Origin: DASUFF01 sp036274695
GTDB taxonomy: Bacteria > UBA10199 > JACPAL01 > GCA-016699445
Direction of reading: 5' to 3'
Assembly: GCA_036274695.1 (NCBI GenBank)
Contig: DASUFF010000030.1
Coordinates: forward strand, 1 to 64,000
DNA: 64,000 nucleotides
Position numbers and translations under genes: made by a program. How positions within the stretch are numbered: position 1 is the first letter of the stretch; each line of letters begins with the position of its first letter. Below, one piece after another: positions 44,526 through 52,238 of this stretch. Below the pieces are notes generated by a model that was not told where the DNA came from, ran no database searches, and saw only the letters and a list, made by a program, of their open reading frames with translations.

Positions 44526-44975
44526 TTATTTGACTTCGCGATTGATGATCACGTCCACGTCCCGGTCTCCGACGCGCGCGGGAACCTTCACGGCCGTTCC
44601 TTCGAGATCGCCCGGCTGGGCCGGGCCGGCGCCGCCGTCCTTGTCGATGCGGGCGAGCACGCGGACCTCGCCTTGGAACGGTGTGCCGGGGAACATGACG
44701 TCGCTCGCGGTCAAGGCGTAGGCGACGGGAAAGGCCGGGCTCGCAATTTTTTTGACGGCGAGCGGCGGTCCCACGTCCTTGCGGGCGATGACGAAGAGCA
44801 CGTCGGTCGGCTGGATTTTCGCCTGGACCTCCGGCGCCACCGAGATCAGGCCGGTGATCGTCGCGCCTTCGTTGATGTCGGCGACCGGCGCCGAATCGCC
44901 TTGGGAGCAGGCGTATAAAAAGGCCGAAGAACAAAGTCCGAAGAGGGCGATAAGACGCGAGGCGCGGGATGTCAT
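44526..44975 (-). CDS. Lipoprotein with CcmI/CycH C-terminal-type domain
   Basis: 149 residues. Lipobox SSAFLYAC (Cys23). The rest matches the C-terminal domain of CcmI/CycH cytochrome c assembly factors: ITGLISVAPEVQAKI, VLFVIARKDVGPPLAVKK and AQPGDLEG are distinctive. In CcmI this domain binds apocytochrome c, but here it stands alone as a lipoprotein with no ccm gene nearby. The annotation rests on motif match; a role in cytochrome maturation is not shown. Confidence 0.72.
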   Translation of the reverse strand: MTSRASRLIALFGLCSSAFLYACSQGDSAPVADINEGATITGLISVAPEVQAKIQPTDVLFVIARKDVGPPLAVKKIASPAFPVAYALTASDVMFPGTPFQGEVRVLARIDKDGGAGPAQPGDLEGTAVKVPARVGDRDVDVIINREVK

Positions 44976-45022
44976 GAATCCTCCGAAAAGTGCGCCTCCT
45001 ATAAATCGCGGACGGCGAGGCG

Positions 45023-46228
45023 TCAAGCGACCTGGCCGGCCGCCCAGCCGGAGGCCCAGGCCCACTGGAAGTTGTAGCCGCCCAGCCATCCGGTAACGTC
45101 GACGACCTCGCCGATGAAATAAAGCCCCGGGACTGTTTTCGCCTCCATCGTCTTGGAGGACAGCTCGTTCGTGGAAACGCCGCCGCGCGTGACCTCGGCG
45201 CGATCGTAGCCGACGGTGCCCGTCGGCACGATCCGCCACCCGTTCAATAACGCGCCCAACCCCTCCAGCGCCTTGTCGCCGATCTGGACGAGAGGCAGCG
45301 CGGGCGTCTTGGCCAGGGCGCAGAATTTTTCCGAAAAGCTCTTTGCGAAGAAGGCGGTCAGCAGGTTCTTAGGCTCGGCCTTGGAGCCCTCCCTCTTTTT
45401 TCCAATCAGCCAATCCGCCGCGTCCGTCTCCGGCAGGAGGTTGACGACGACCTCGCCGCCGCGCCTCCAATAGAGGGAGGCCTGAAGGGCCGCGGGGCCG
45501 CTCAATCCCAAGTGCGTGAAGAGGATGTTCTCGCGGAACGACGCGCCGCCGCAGGTCACCACGCTGTCGACGGAAACGCCCGAGAGGCCTTCCAAGGCGG
45601 CGAGCAGGGGACGGGCGAGCTTGAATCCGTCCAGCGCCGGCGCCGTTTCTACGATGTCGAGGCCGAATTGCCGCGCGATCTCGTAGCCCAGGCCCGTGGC
45701 GCCGATCTTCGGGAGCGAAAGACCTCCGGTGGCGACCACGAGCGACGGGGCTTCGAAGGTCCCGCGGCTCGTTGAAACCCGGAAGCCGTCGCCCTCCCGC
45801 GCCACGCCGCGAACGGAGGTCTCCAGACGGAGTTCGGCGCCGGCCTTTTCGCATTCGGCGAGGAGCAGGTTCAAGATGTCGCGCGCCGAGCGGTCACAGA
45901 AGAGCTGGCCCAGTTTTTTTTCGTGGAAGGGAATGCCGTGGGCCTTGACCAGGGCTATGAAGTCCTCGGGCGCGAAGCGCGACAGGGCGGACTTGGCGAA
46001 ATGGGGATTCTCCGAGACGTAGGCGCGCGCCTCCGTGCCGGTGTTGGTGAAGTTACAGCGTCCCCCGCCGGAGATGAGGATTTTGCCCCCGGCCTTCTTC
46101 GCGTGGTCGAGGACCACCACCTTCCGGCCCCGCTTGCCGGCCTCGACGGCGCACATCAGCCCCGCGCCTCCGGCTCCCAGTATCAGAACGTCGGGGTCGG
46201 TTGACAGCTCTGTCGAAAAAGGTCTCAA
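45023..46228 (-). CDS. HI0933/YhiN-family flavoprotein (BaiN-like)
   Basis: About 402 residues. FAD motif DVLILGAGGAGLMCAVEAG; the ISGGGRCNFTN signature is diagnostic of the family; GGLSLPKIGATG and FIGEVVDVTGWLGGYNFQWAW end the protein. Some members reduce bile-acid intermediates; most are unassigned. Start uncertain: a TTG at 46228 is used here, but a GTG at 46246 lies inside the divergent aldehyde dehydrogenase. No SD distinguishes them. Confidence 0.82.
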   Translation of the reverse strand: MRPFSTELSTDPDVLILGAGGAGLMCAVEAGKRGRKVVVLDHAKKAGGKILISGGGRCNFTNTGTEARAYVSENPHFAKSALSRFAPEDFIALVKAHGIPFHEKKLGQLFCDRSARDILNLLLAECEKAGAELRLETSVRGVAREGDGFRVSTSRGTFEAPSLVVATGGLSLPKIGATGLGYEIARQFGLDIVETAPALDGFKLARPLLAALEGLSGVSVDSVVTCGGASFRENILFTHLGLSGPAALQASLYWRRGGEVVVNLLPETDAADWLIGKKREGSKAEPKNLLTAFFAKSFSEKFCALAKTPALPLVQIGDKALEGLGALLNGWRIVPTGTVGYDRAEVTRGGVSTNELSSKTMEAKTVPGLYFIGEVVDVTGWLGGYNFQWAWASGWAAGQVA

Positions 46229-46235
46229 TACCGGG

Positions 46236-47597
46236 ATGTATCGCACACTCAATCCCGCCACGGAAGAATTGATCCGAGAATATCCGGAACACACGCCGGC
46301 GCAAATCGACGCCGCCCTCGCCCGATCCCGCGAGGCCTTCGCCGCCTGGCGTGCGACGCCCATCGACCAGCGCGTCGCCGTCGTTCGGAAGCTCGCCTCG
46401 CTGGTCCGGGCGCGGCTCGCCCGCTACGGCGCCTTGGTGACGCAGGAGATGGGCAAGCCGTTCAGCCAGGCGCAGGTGGAGATCGACAAGTGCGGGCGCG
46501 GTTGCGACTACTACACCACCTCGGCCAAACAGGCCCTCGATCCCCAGACCATTCAAACCGAGGCCGCCAAGAGCTACGTCCGCTACGATCCTCTCGGTGC
46601 GATCTTGGGGATCATGCCTTGGAATTTTCCCTTCTGGCAGGTCTTCCGCTTCGCGGTTCCGGCGGTTCTGGCAGGCAACGTCGTCCTCCTGAAACACGCC
46701 CCGAACGTCCCGGCCTGCGCCTTGGAAATCGAAAGCGTTTTTCGGGAAGCCGGAGCTCCCGAAGGCGTCTTTCAATCGCTCTTCCTGATCAACGACGACG
46801 CCGCGAAACTGATCGCGTCCGGAGAAATCGCCGGCGTTTCGCTCACCGGCAGCGACCGCGCCGGCAGCGCGGTGGCATCCGTCGCCGGCAAGAACCTCGT
46901 GAAGACGGTTTTGGAGCTGGGCGGATCGGATCCCTTCATCGTCTTCGACGACGCCGACCTCGATGCCACGATCCCCGTCGCCGTCAAGGCCCGCATGCTG
47001 AACACCGGGCAGAGCTGCATCGCCGCCAAGCGCTTTTTGGTAAACGACAAGATTTATCCCGAATTCCAAAGGCGGCTCCTCGAGGCGGTGAAGGCGCTCA
47101 AGGTGGGCGATCCCACGCAGGCCGATACGGATTTGGGGCCGCTGGCCCGCGAAGACCTTCTGGCCAACCTGGTGAAGCAGGTCGGCGAGGCGAAAAAGCA
47201 GGGCGCGAAGGTCCTGCTCGAGGGCGGCCGCCGTCCGGGAAAGGGCTATTTCTACGAGCCGACCGTGCTGGAGGGCGTGGCGCCCGGCATGGTCGCCTTC
47301 GATCAGGAGGTCTTCGGGCCCGTCGTCTCCCTCGTCCGTTTCAAAGCGGACGACGAGGCCGTCGCCCTGGCCAATCAAACCCCGTTCGGCCTGGGCGCCT
47401 CGCTCTGGACGCGCGACACGGCGAAGGCGGAGGCGATCGCCGCGCGCATCGACGCCGGCAACGTCTTCGTCAACGGCATGGTCAAGTCCGACCCGCGCCT
47501 TCCCTTCGGCGGCGTCAAGCGCTCGGGCTACGGCCGCGAGCTTTCGGTGGTGGGCATCCATGAATTTACGAATGTGAAAACGGTTTGGGTGGGATAA
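46236..47597 (+). CDS. NAD(P)-dependent succinate-semialdehyde-type aldehyde dehydrogenase
   Basis: 453 residues. Oxidises an aldehyde to acid. Catalytic Cys in TGQSCIAAKR and general-base Glu in VLELGGSDPFIV; coenzyme site IMPWNFPFWQ; C-terminal LPFGGVKRSGYGRELS. Length and motifs match the Sad/GabD group. No gabT or other GABA gene is nearby, so the substrate is not fixed. The ATG is 7 bases from the divergent flavoprotein start. Confidence 0.88.
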   Translation: MYRTLNPATEELIREYPEHTPAQIDAALARSREAFAAWRATPIDQRVAVVRKLASLVRARLARYGALVTQEMGKPFSQAQVEIDKCGRGCDYYTTSAKQALDPQTIQTEAAKSYVRYDPLGAILGIMPWNFPFWQVFRFAVPAVLAGNVVLLKHAPNVPACALEIESVFREAGAPEGVFQSLFLINDDAAKLIASGEIAGVSLTGSDRAGSAVASVAGKNLVKTVLELGGSDPFIVFDDADLDATIPVAVKARMLNTGQSCIAAKRFLVNDKIYPEFQRRLLEAVKALKVGDPTQADTDLGPLAREDLLANLVKQVGEAKKQGAKVLLEGGRRPGKGYFYEPTVLEGVAPGMVAFDQEVFGPVVSLVRFKADDEAVALANQTPFGLGASLWTRDTAKAEAIAARIDAGNVFVNGMVKSDPRLPFGGVKRSGYGRELSVVGIHEFTNVKTVWVG

Positions 47598-47635
47598 GAT
47601 CAGAAATCCCCCTCGGGGAGATTTCCGGAGGAATC

Positions 47636-47998
47636 ATGGAACGTACCGACTGGGCGGAAGTGAAGAGACGGTTGAAGCTGGCGGTGGATCAGGGCGTCAA
47701 GGCGCTCAAGGAAGGCGGGCAGGGCGCGCGTTACGTCGCCGGCCAGACCGCGCATGTCTTGCAACTGGAAATGGACATCTACGGACTCAAGAACCGCATC
47801 ACGAAGACCACGACGGATTTGGGGGAAGCCGCCTACAAATCGCTCAAGGCCGGCAAGGTGCAGACGAACGCGGAGATCACGCGCCTGATCGGCGATCTCG
47901 ACACGCTGAAGGCGAGCCTGAAGAAGAAGCAGAACGAAGTGCACCGCACCCATCTCACGCGCTCGAACGGCGGCTCCAAACCCCGCAAAAAAACTTAG
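47636..47998 (+). CDS. Small helical protein, unknown
   Basis: 120 residues. Highly charged, predicted mostly helical (LEMDIYGLKNRITKTTTDLG, LDTLKASLKKKQNEV). No signal peptide or domain recognised. Strong GGAGGAATC before the ATG. Lies between the aldehyde dehydrogenase and a Rieske ferredoxin gene, probably one operon. Confidence 0.6.
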   Translation: MERTDWAEVKRRLKLAVDQGVKALKEGGQGARYVAGQTAHVLQLEMDIYGLKNRITKTTTDLGEAAYKSLKAGKVQTNAEITRLIGDLDTLKASLKKKQNEVHRTHLTRSNGGSKPRKKT

Positions 47999-48004
47999 GA
48001 ACGG

Positions 48005-48406
48005 ATGACCGACTCCAAGCAGAGAGAAAAAGAGATCAAGGAACCGAAGCCCTTCGGCGTCGAGTACGTGCCCTACGTCAAGCGCGTGATTCCCAAGAAG
48101 GGCGAGCCCGTCTACGTCGGCAAGGCGAGCGAGATCCCGCCGGGCAAGGCCAAGTCCGTCATGACGGAGAAATACAAGGTGGCCGTCTTCAACGTGGACG
48201 GCAAGTTCTACGCCATCAAAGACGCCTGTCCGCACGCCGAATACCCGCTCGAGAAGGGGACGCTCCGCGGCGAGATCGTGGCCTGCTCCTCCCACAACTG
48301 GCAGTTCAACGTCCGCACCGGCGAGTGCGTGAAGGGCGATCCGGATATCAAGATCCGTCAATTCGAGGTGGAGGTGCGGGGGGACGAAGTCTGGGTAAAA
48401 TCTTAG
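48005..48406 (+). CDS. Rieske [2Fe-2S] ferredoxin
   Basis: 133 residues. Cys-Pro-His (DACPHAEYPLEKG) and Cys-Ser-Ser-His (ACSSHNWQFNVRTG) form the Rieske cluster site. Small soluble type, like NirD or the ferredoxin subunit of aromatic oxygenases, without a membrane anchor. Electron partner unknown. An RNA hairpin begins at its stop codon. Confidence 0.85.
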   Translation: MTDSKQREKEIKEPKPFGVEYVPYVKRVIPKKGEPVYVGKASEIPPGKAKSVMTEKYKVAVFNVDGKFYAIKDACPHAEYPLEKGTLRGEIVACSSHNWQFNVRTGECVKGDPDIKIRQFEVEVRGDEVWVKS

Positions 48407-48422
48407 GATTTTGAAAAATCCT
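48405..48422. terminator. Hairpin at the end of the Rieske gene
   Basis: AGGATTTT-GA-AAAATCCT, a perfect 8-bp stem overlapping the stop codon. It separates the Rieske operon from the sulfate leader. It lacks a T-run, so terminator function is uncertain. Confidence 0.4.
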
Positions 48423-48487
48423 CTGATTTATTGGAGGAAACAGGGTTTGGCCTCTCGAAAAGAGGACAACCTATCTTGACTCGGTAC

Positions 48488-48493
48488 GATAAT
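48488..48493 (+). promoter_or_regulatory. Candidate -10 box of the sulfate operon
   Basis: GATAAT lies 9 bases before the leader ATG, so transcription would begin at or just before the ATG and the leader would be translated with almost no 5' region. No consensus -35 stands 17 bases upstream. A short stem CCTCT-CGAAA-AGAGG at 48451-48465 precedes it. TTGACT at 48476-48481 is too close to be its -35; TTGACT with TAGCAT at 48499 (17-base spacer) is a less likely alternative. Confidence 0.35.
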
Positions 48494-48502
48494 CTCTTTA
48501 GC

Positions 48503-48577
48503 ATGATCGAACGTTTTATGAATCCGACCCTGCCTTTTACCGCCGCTTCTTTCTTCTGTTGTCGCCGCTGTCACTAG
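48503..48577 (+). CDS. Cys-rich leader peptide of the sulfate operon
   Basis: 24 codons. The peptide ends SFFCCRRCH before TAG; three of the last five residues are Cys and two Arg, all followed at once by a stable stem. An internal Met at codon 6 is an alternative start. No SD is visible; with the -10 at 48488-48493 the mRNA could be leaderless. Known cysteine-attenuation peptides in mycobacteria have similar Cys runs upstream of cysteine or sulfur genes. Here the peptide precedes a sulfate transport operon, so stalling on Cys codons when charged tRNA-Cys is scarce is the proposed role (inference). Confidence 0.65.
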   Translation: MIERFMNPTLPFTAASFFCCRRCH

Positions 48578-48629
48578 CCGGCGACCTCCAGGGTAATCCC
48601 TAATTTCAGGTCCCAGAGCGTCGCCGGCT
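48561..48629 (+). promoter_or_regulatory. Candidate cysteine-responsive attenuator with two alternative stems
   Basis: Stem A: GTCGCCG (48561-48567, within the Cys-Arg-Arg codons) can pair with CGGCGAC (48579-48585). Stem B: AGCCGGCGAC (48576-48585) can pair with GTCGCCGGCT (48620-48629), 10 bp. Both need the same middle segment, so they exclude each other. A ribosome held on the Cys codons would block stem A and permit stem B. The loop of B holds a small hairpin AGGG-TAAT-CCCT. A further stem CGTTCC/GGAACG lies at 48633-48655. No T-run is seen, so control could act on transcription or on translation of the regulator. Confidence 0.6.
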
Positions 48630-48670
48630 TATCGTTCCCTTCACCGACCGGAACGCAAGCGAGGCAGACG

Positions 48671-48721
48671 ATGACTTTATACATTCGAATCATTTCTTGG
48701 ATCCTGCAGGAGGGCGTATGA
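48671..48721 (+). CDS. Possible short ORF coupled to the XRE gene
   Basis: 16 codons, MTLYIRIISWILQEGV, preceded by GAGG about 7 bases upstream. Its stop overlaps the ATG of the regulator (ATGA), so translation could be coupled. The sequence is short and could be chance; it contains no Cys. It also contains the SD of the next gene. Confidence 0.3.
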   Translation: MTLYIRIISWILQEGV

Positions 48722-48969
48722 GCGACGCTCTCGTTTCCATCGCCGGAAAAAATTTAAGGCGGCTGCGCCGTCAGCGAGGACTTTCGCTCGACCGTTTGGC
48801 CGAAGTCTCCGGCGTCAGCCGCGCCATGATCAGCCACGTCGAACTGGGTCAGAGCGCGCCGACCATCGTGACTTTGGACAAGATCGCGAAAGGTCTGGGC
48901 GTGTCGATCATGTCTTTTCTCAATCACATCTTGAGCGAACCCCCCCCCGACCGTCTTTGTCGCTGTTGA
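48718..48969 (+). CDS. Small XRE-family regulator
   Basis: 83 residues. The helix-turn-helix is LSLDRLAEVSGVSRAMISHV followed by ELGQSAPTIVTLDKIAKGLG. It lacks the usual C-terminal cupin domain and ends in a Pro run and RLCRC. SD CAGGAGGG. Directly precedes the porin and sulfate ABC genes, so it is the likely operon regulator. The terminal Cys pair could sense redox or sulfur, which is inference. CysB or CysL regulators would be expected for sulfate genes elsewhere. Confidence 0.82.
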   Translation: MSDALVSIAGKNLRRLRRQRGLSLDRLAEVSGVSRAMISHVELGQSAPTIVTLDKIAKGLGVSIMSFLNHILSEPPPDRLCRC

Positions 48970-49033
48970 CCCTCCTCCATCGCAGTCATCAACGTCCGCC
49001 GTCATTAATCCATAAACCTTAGGAGTTCGTGTC

Positions 49034-50392
49034 ATGGACCGTCTCAAAATCGACGTCATCGCCGTCCTGGTCGTGGCCGGGATGGCGCTGGGGCTTGCGT
49101 CTTTCAAGGCGTTCGCGGCCCCGAGTTTAAACGAGATCGATCGGAAACAAAAAGTCCTCGAAAGGAAATGGGAGCTGATCGAGGAGCAGAACAAGGACAA
49201 GGCAGCCGTCTCCGTCGGCAAGGAGGGCTTCCAGCTCAAATCCGGCGACGGCAAGTTCGCCCTCAAGCTGGGCGGGCTCGTGCACGCCGACAGCCGCTTC
49301 TTTTTCGATCTGCCCCAAAACCTGGGCAACAACAGCTTCCTGCTCCGGCGCGTTCGTCCGATCGTGGAAGCCACGCTCTTCGACCGCTTCAGCGTCCGCA
49401 TCGTCCCCGATTTCGGCGGCGGCACCGCCGTCCTCCAGGACGCCTACGCGGACATCCGCTTCATCCCGGAGATCAAGCTCCGCGGCGGCAAGTTCAAGGA
49501 GCCGGTGGGCCTGGAGCGCCTCCAGTCCGCCAACAGCAATCTCTTCGTGGAACGCGGCCTGCCGACCAACCTGGTTCCGAACCGCGACGTGGGCGTCCAG
49601 CTCTTCGGCGACATCGGCGGCGGGCTGGTCAGCTACGCGGTCGGCGCCTTCAACGGCGTCTTCGACGGCGGCAGCTCCGACGGCGACAACAACGACGGCA
49701 AAGACATCGCCGGACGCGTCTTCGTCCAACCCTTCCTGAAGACGGGCATCGAGCCGCTCAAGGGATTGGGCGTCGGCGCGGCGGCGACCTTTGGAAAACA
49801 GAAGGGCAGCGCCTCGAGCCCGAACCTTCCGGGATTCAAGACGGCGGGGCAGTCCACCTTCTTCCGGTACCTGAACGTGCCGGCGTCGGGAACGACGGGG
49901 GCTTCCATCGTGGTGGCGGCGGGCAAGGTTTATCGCATCACCCCTCAGCTCTATTACAGCTGGGGCCCGTTCGGTTTCCTGGGCGAGTACGTCCGTTCCT
50001 CCCAGGAAGTGGACAGCGGCGGCACGGTGGACACCCTTACGCACCGCGCCTGGCAGACCGCGGCCTCGTTCGTGCTGACCGGAGAGAAGGCCTCCTACAA
50101 GGGCGTGAAGCCCAAGAACCCGATCAATCCGAAGGAAGGCAAATGGGGAGCCGTCGAGATCGCGGCCCGTTACAACGAGCTGCGCGTCGACAGCGCCGCC
50201 TTCCCCGTTTTCGCCGATCCGACCGCGTCCGCAAACCTGGCCCGCGGCTTCGGCGGCGGCGTGAACTGGTACCTGAACGACAACGTCAAATTCGTGCTCG
50301 ATTTCGAGCATACGCTCTTCCACGGCGGCGCCAAGACGGGCAATCGCCAGTCGGAGAACGCGTTACAAACCCGTCTGCAACTTTATTTCTAA
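49034..50392 (+). CDS. OprP/OprO-type outer-membrane porin
   Basis: 452 residues. Signal peptide ending SFKAFA, short coiled coil (about residues 30-55), then a beta barrel with alternating strands and C-terminal Phe (RLQLYF). The N-terminal LKLGGLVHADSRFFFD and LLRRVRPIVEATLFDRF match the phosphate-selective porin O/P family. Within the sulfate operon it may admit sulfate. Ion choice cannot be read from the sequence. Confidence 0.85.
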   Translation: MDRLKIDVIAVLVVAGMALGLASFKAFAAPSLNEIDRKQKVLERKWELIEEQNKDKAAVSVGKEGFQLKSGDGKFALKLGGLVHADSRFFFDLPQNLGNNSFLLRRVRPIVEATLFDRFSVRIVPDFGGGTAVLQDAYADIRFIPEIKLRGGKFKEPVGLERLQSANSNLFVERGLPTNLVPNRDVGVQLFGDIGGGLVSYAVGAFNGVFDGGSSDGDNNDGKDIAGRVFVQPFLKTGIEPLKGLGVGAAATFGKQKGSASSPNLPGFKTAGQSTFFRYLNVPASGTTGASIVVAAGKVYRITPQLYYSWGPFGFLGEYVRSSQEVDSGGTVDTLTHRAWQTAASFVLTGEKASYKGVKPKNPINPKEGKWGAVEIAARYNELRVDSAAFPVFADPTASANLARGFGGGVNWYLNDNVKFVLDFEHTLFHGGAKTGNRQSENALQTRLQLYF

Positions 50393-50404
50393 AGGAGTCG
50401 TGTC

Positions 50405-51439
50405 ATGAAAAAGATTTCGAGATTCATCCGTGATTTTTTGTGGATCGTCGGGTCGCTGCTGACCGTGTCCGTCGCCGTTCTTCCGGCGCCGGCCCGGGCG
50501 GCGGATCCGGTGACCCTCTTCAACGTCTCCTACGACCCCACGCGCGAACTGTACGCCGACTACAACAAGGCCTTCTCGGCCTACTGGCAGTCCAAGGGCG
50601 GCGGGGCGGTCGACGTCAAACAATCCCACGGCGGGTCGGGCAAACAGGCCCGCGCCGTGATCGACGGGTTGGAGGCGGATGTCGTGACCCTGGCCTTGGC
50701 CTACGACATCGACGCCATCGCCGATAAGTCCGGCCTTCTGCCGAAGGACTGGCAGGCGAAGCTCCCGAACAACAGCTCGCCCTACACGTCCACGATCGTC
50801 TTCCTCGTCCGCAAAGGGAATCCCAAGGCCATCAAGGATTGGGACGACCTGGTCAAGCCGGGCGTCGCAGTCGTAACGCCGAACCCGAAGACATCCGGAG
50901 GCGCCCGTTGGAATCTGCTCGCGGCCTGGGGTTACGCGCTCAAGAAATTCGGTAACGACGAGGGCAAAGCCAAGGACTTCGTGGCGGCCCTCTTCAAGAA
51001 CGTGCCGGTGCTGGATTCCGGCGCACGCGGCTCGACCACGACCTTCGTCGGGCGCGGGATCGGCGACGTGCTGCTCGCCTGGGAAAACGAGGCCTTCCTC
51101 GCCGTCAACGAACTGGGCAAGGACAAGTTCGAGATCGTCGTCCCGTCGGTGTCGATCCTGGCGGAGCCCCCGGTCGCGGTGGTGGAGAAGAATGCGGCCA
51201 AGCACAAGACGGCCGATGCCGCCAAGGCGTACCTCGATTACCTCTACTCGACGGAGGGGCAGGAGATCGCCGCGAAGCATTACTACCGCCCGCGCGACGC
51301 CGCGGTCGCCGCGAAGTACGCTTCGAAATTCCCCAAGCTCAACCTGATCACCATCGACGAGGTTTTCGGCGGATGGAGCAAGGCGCAGCCGAAATTTTTC
51401 AATGACGGGGGCGTCTTTGATCAAATTTATGCGAAATAA
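50405..51439 (+). CDS. sbp: Periplasmic sulfate-binding protein
   Basis: 344 residues. Signal peptide ending PARAA. Core features of Sbp/CysP: NVSYDPTRELYADYNKAF, SHGGSGKQARAVIDGLEADV, KTSGGARWNLLAAWGYAL and YRPRDAAV. Captures sulfate or thiosulfate and delivers it to CysTWA. 12 bases after the porin. Confidence 0.92.
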   Translation: MKKISRFIRDFLWIVGSLLTVSVAVLPAPARAADPVTLFNVSYDPTRELYADYNKAFSAYWQSKGGGAVDVKQSHGGSGKQARAVIDGLEADVVTLALAYDIDAIADKSGLLPKDWQAKLPNNSSPYTSTIVFLVRKGNPKAIKDWDDLVKPGVAVVTPNPKTSGGARWNLLAAWGYALKKFGNDEGKAKDFVAALFKNVPVLDSGARGSTTTFVGRGIGDVLLAWENEAFLAVNELGKDKFEIVVPSVSILAEPPVAVVEKNAAKHKTADAAKAYLDYLYSTEGQEIAAKHYYRPRDAAVAAKYASKFPKLNLITIDEVFGGWSKAQPKFFNDGGVFDQIYAK

Positions 51440-52238
51440 GAGCGTGATCCCGGGCTTCGGGCTCACGATGGGCTTCACGCTGCTCTATCTGAGCGTGATC
51501 GTCCTGATTCCGCTGGCGGCCCTCGTCTTCAAATCCTCGGGGCTCACTTGGCAGGCGTTCACGGAGGCCGTCGCGTCGCAGCGCGTGGCGGCCTCCTACC
51601 GCCTGACCTTCGGAACGTCGCTGGTGGCGGCGTTGATCAATGGCGTCTTCGGTTTTCTGGTCGCCTGGGTGCTGGTCCGGTATAAATTTCCGGGCAGAGG
51701 CTTCATCGACATGTTGGTGGATCTTCCCTTCGCCCTTCCCACGGCGGTGGCGGGCATCGCGCTTACCACCATCTATTCCCAGAACGGGTTTTTGGGGAAA
51801 CCTCTCGAAGCCATCGGGATCAAGGTGGCCTTCACTCCCGTCGGTATTACGGTGGCACTCATCTTCATCGGACTGCCGTTCGTGGTGAGGACGGTCCAGC
51901 CGGTCTTGCAGGCCCTCGATCCGGACGTGGAGGAGGCGGCCGTCTGCCTCGGCGCCACGCGGTGGCAGACATTTACCAAGGTGCTCTTGCCGGCCTTGTT
52001 GCCGGCGTTGCTCACGGGCGTGACCTCGGCCTTCGCGCGGGCGGTGGGTGAATACGGTTCCGTGGTTTTCATCGCCGGCAACATGCCGATGAAGACCGAG
52101 ATCACGCCTCTGCTCATCATCACCAAGCTCGAACAATACGATTACGCCGGCGCGGCGGCCATCGCCGTCGTGATGTTGATCGTCTCCTTCTTCCTGCTCT
52201 TCCTGATCAGCCTCTTCCAGAAAATGGAGCGATCATGA
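51429..52238 (+). CDS. cysT: Sulfate ABC transporter permease CysT
   Basis: 269 residues from the ATG at 51429 (an ATG at 51402 would overlap sbp by 38 bases). Six helices, starting SVIPGFGLTMGFTLLYLSVI, with the ABC loop EEAAVCLGATRWQTFTKVLL. Forms the channel with CysW; the stop overlaps cysW as ATGA. Confidence 0.92.
   Translation: MRNKSVIPGFGLTMGFTLLYLSVIVLIPLAALVFKSSGLTWQAFTEAVASQRVAASYRLTFGTSLVAALINGVFGFLVAWVLVRYKFPGRGFIDMLVDLPFALPTAVAGIALTTIYSQNGFLGKPLEAIGIKVAFTPVGITVALIFIGLPFVVRTVQPVLQALDPDVEEAAVCLGATRWQTFTKVLLPALLPALLTGVTSAFARAVGEYGSVVFIAGNMPMKTEITPLLIITKLEQYDYAGAAAIAVVMLIVSFFLLFLISLFQKMERS

Noticed and set aside
46053..47561. 500-codon minus-strand frame opposite the aldehyde dehydrogenase
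   Set aside because: Antisense to a gene with intact catalytic motifs; composition typical of GC-rich shadow frames.
48476..48481. TTGACT as the -35 of the sulfate operon with GATAAT as -10
   Set aside because: The spacing is only 6 bases, far too short.
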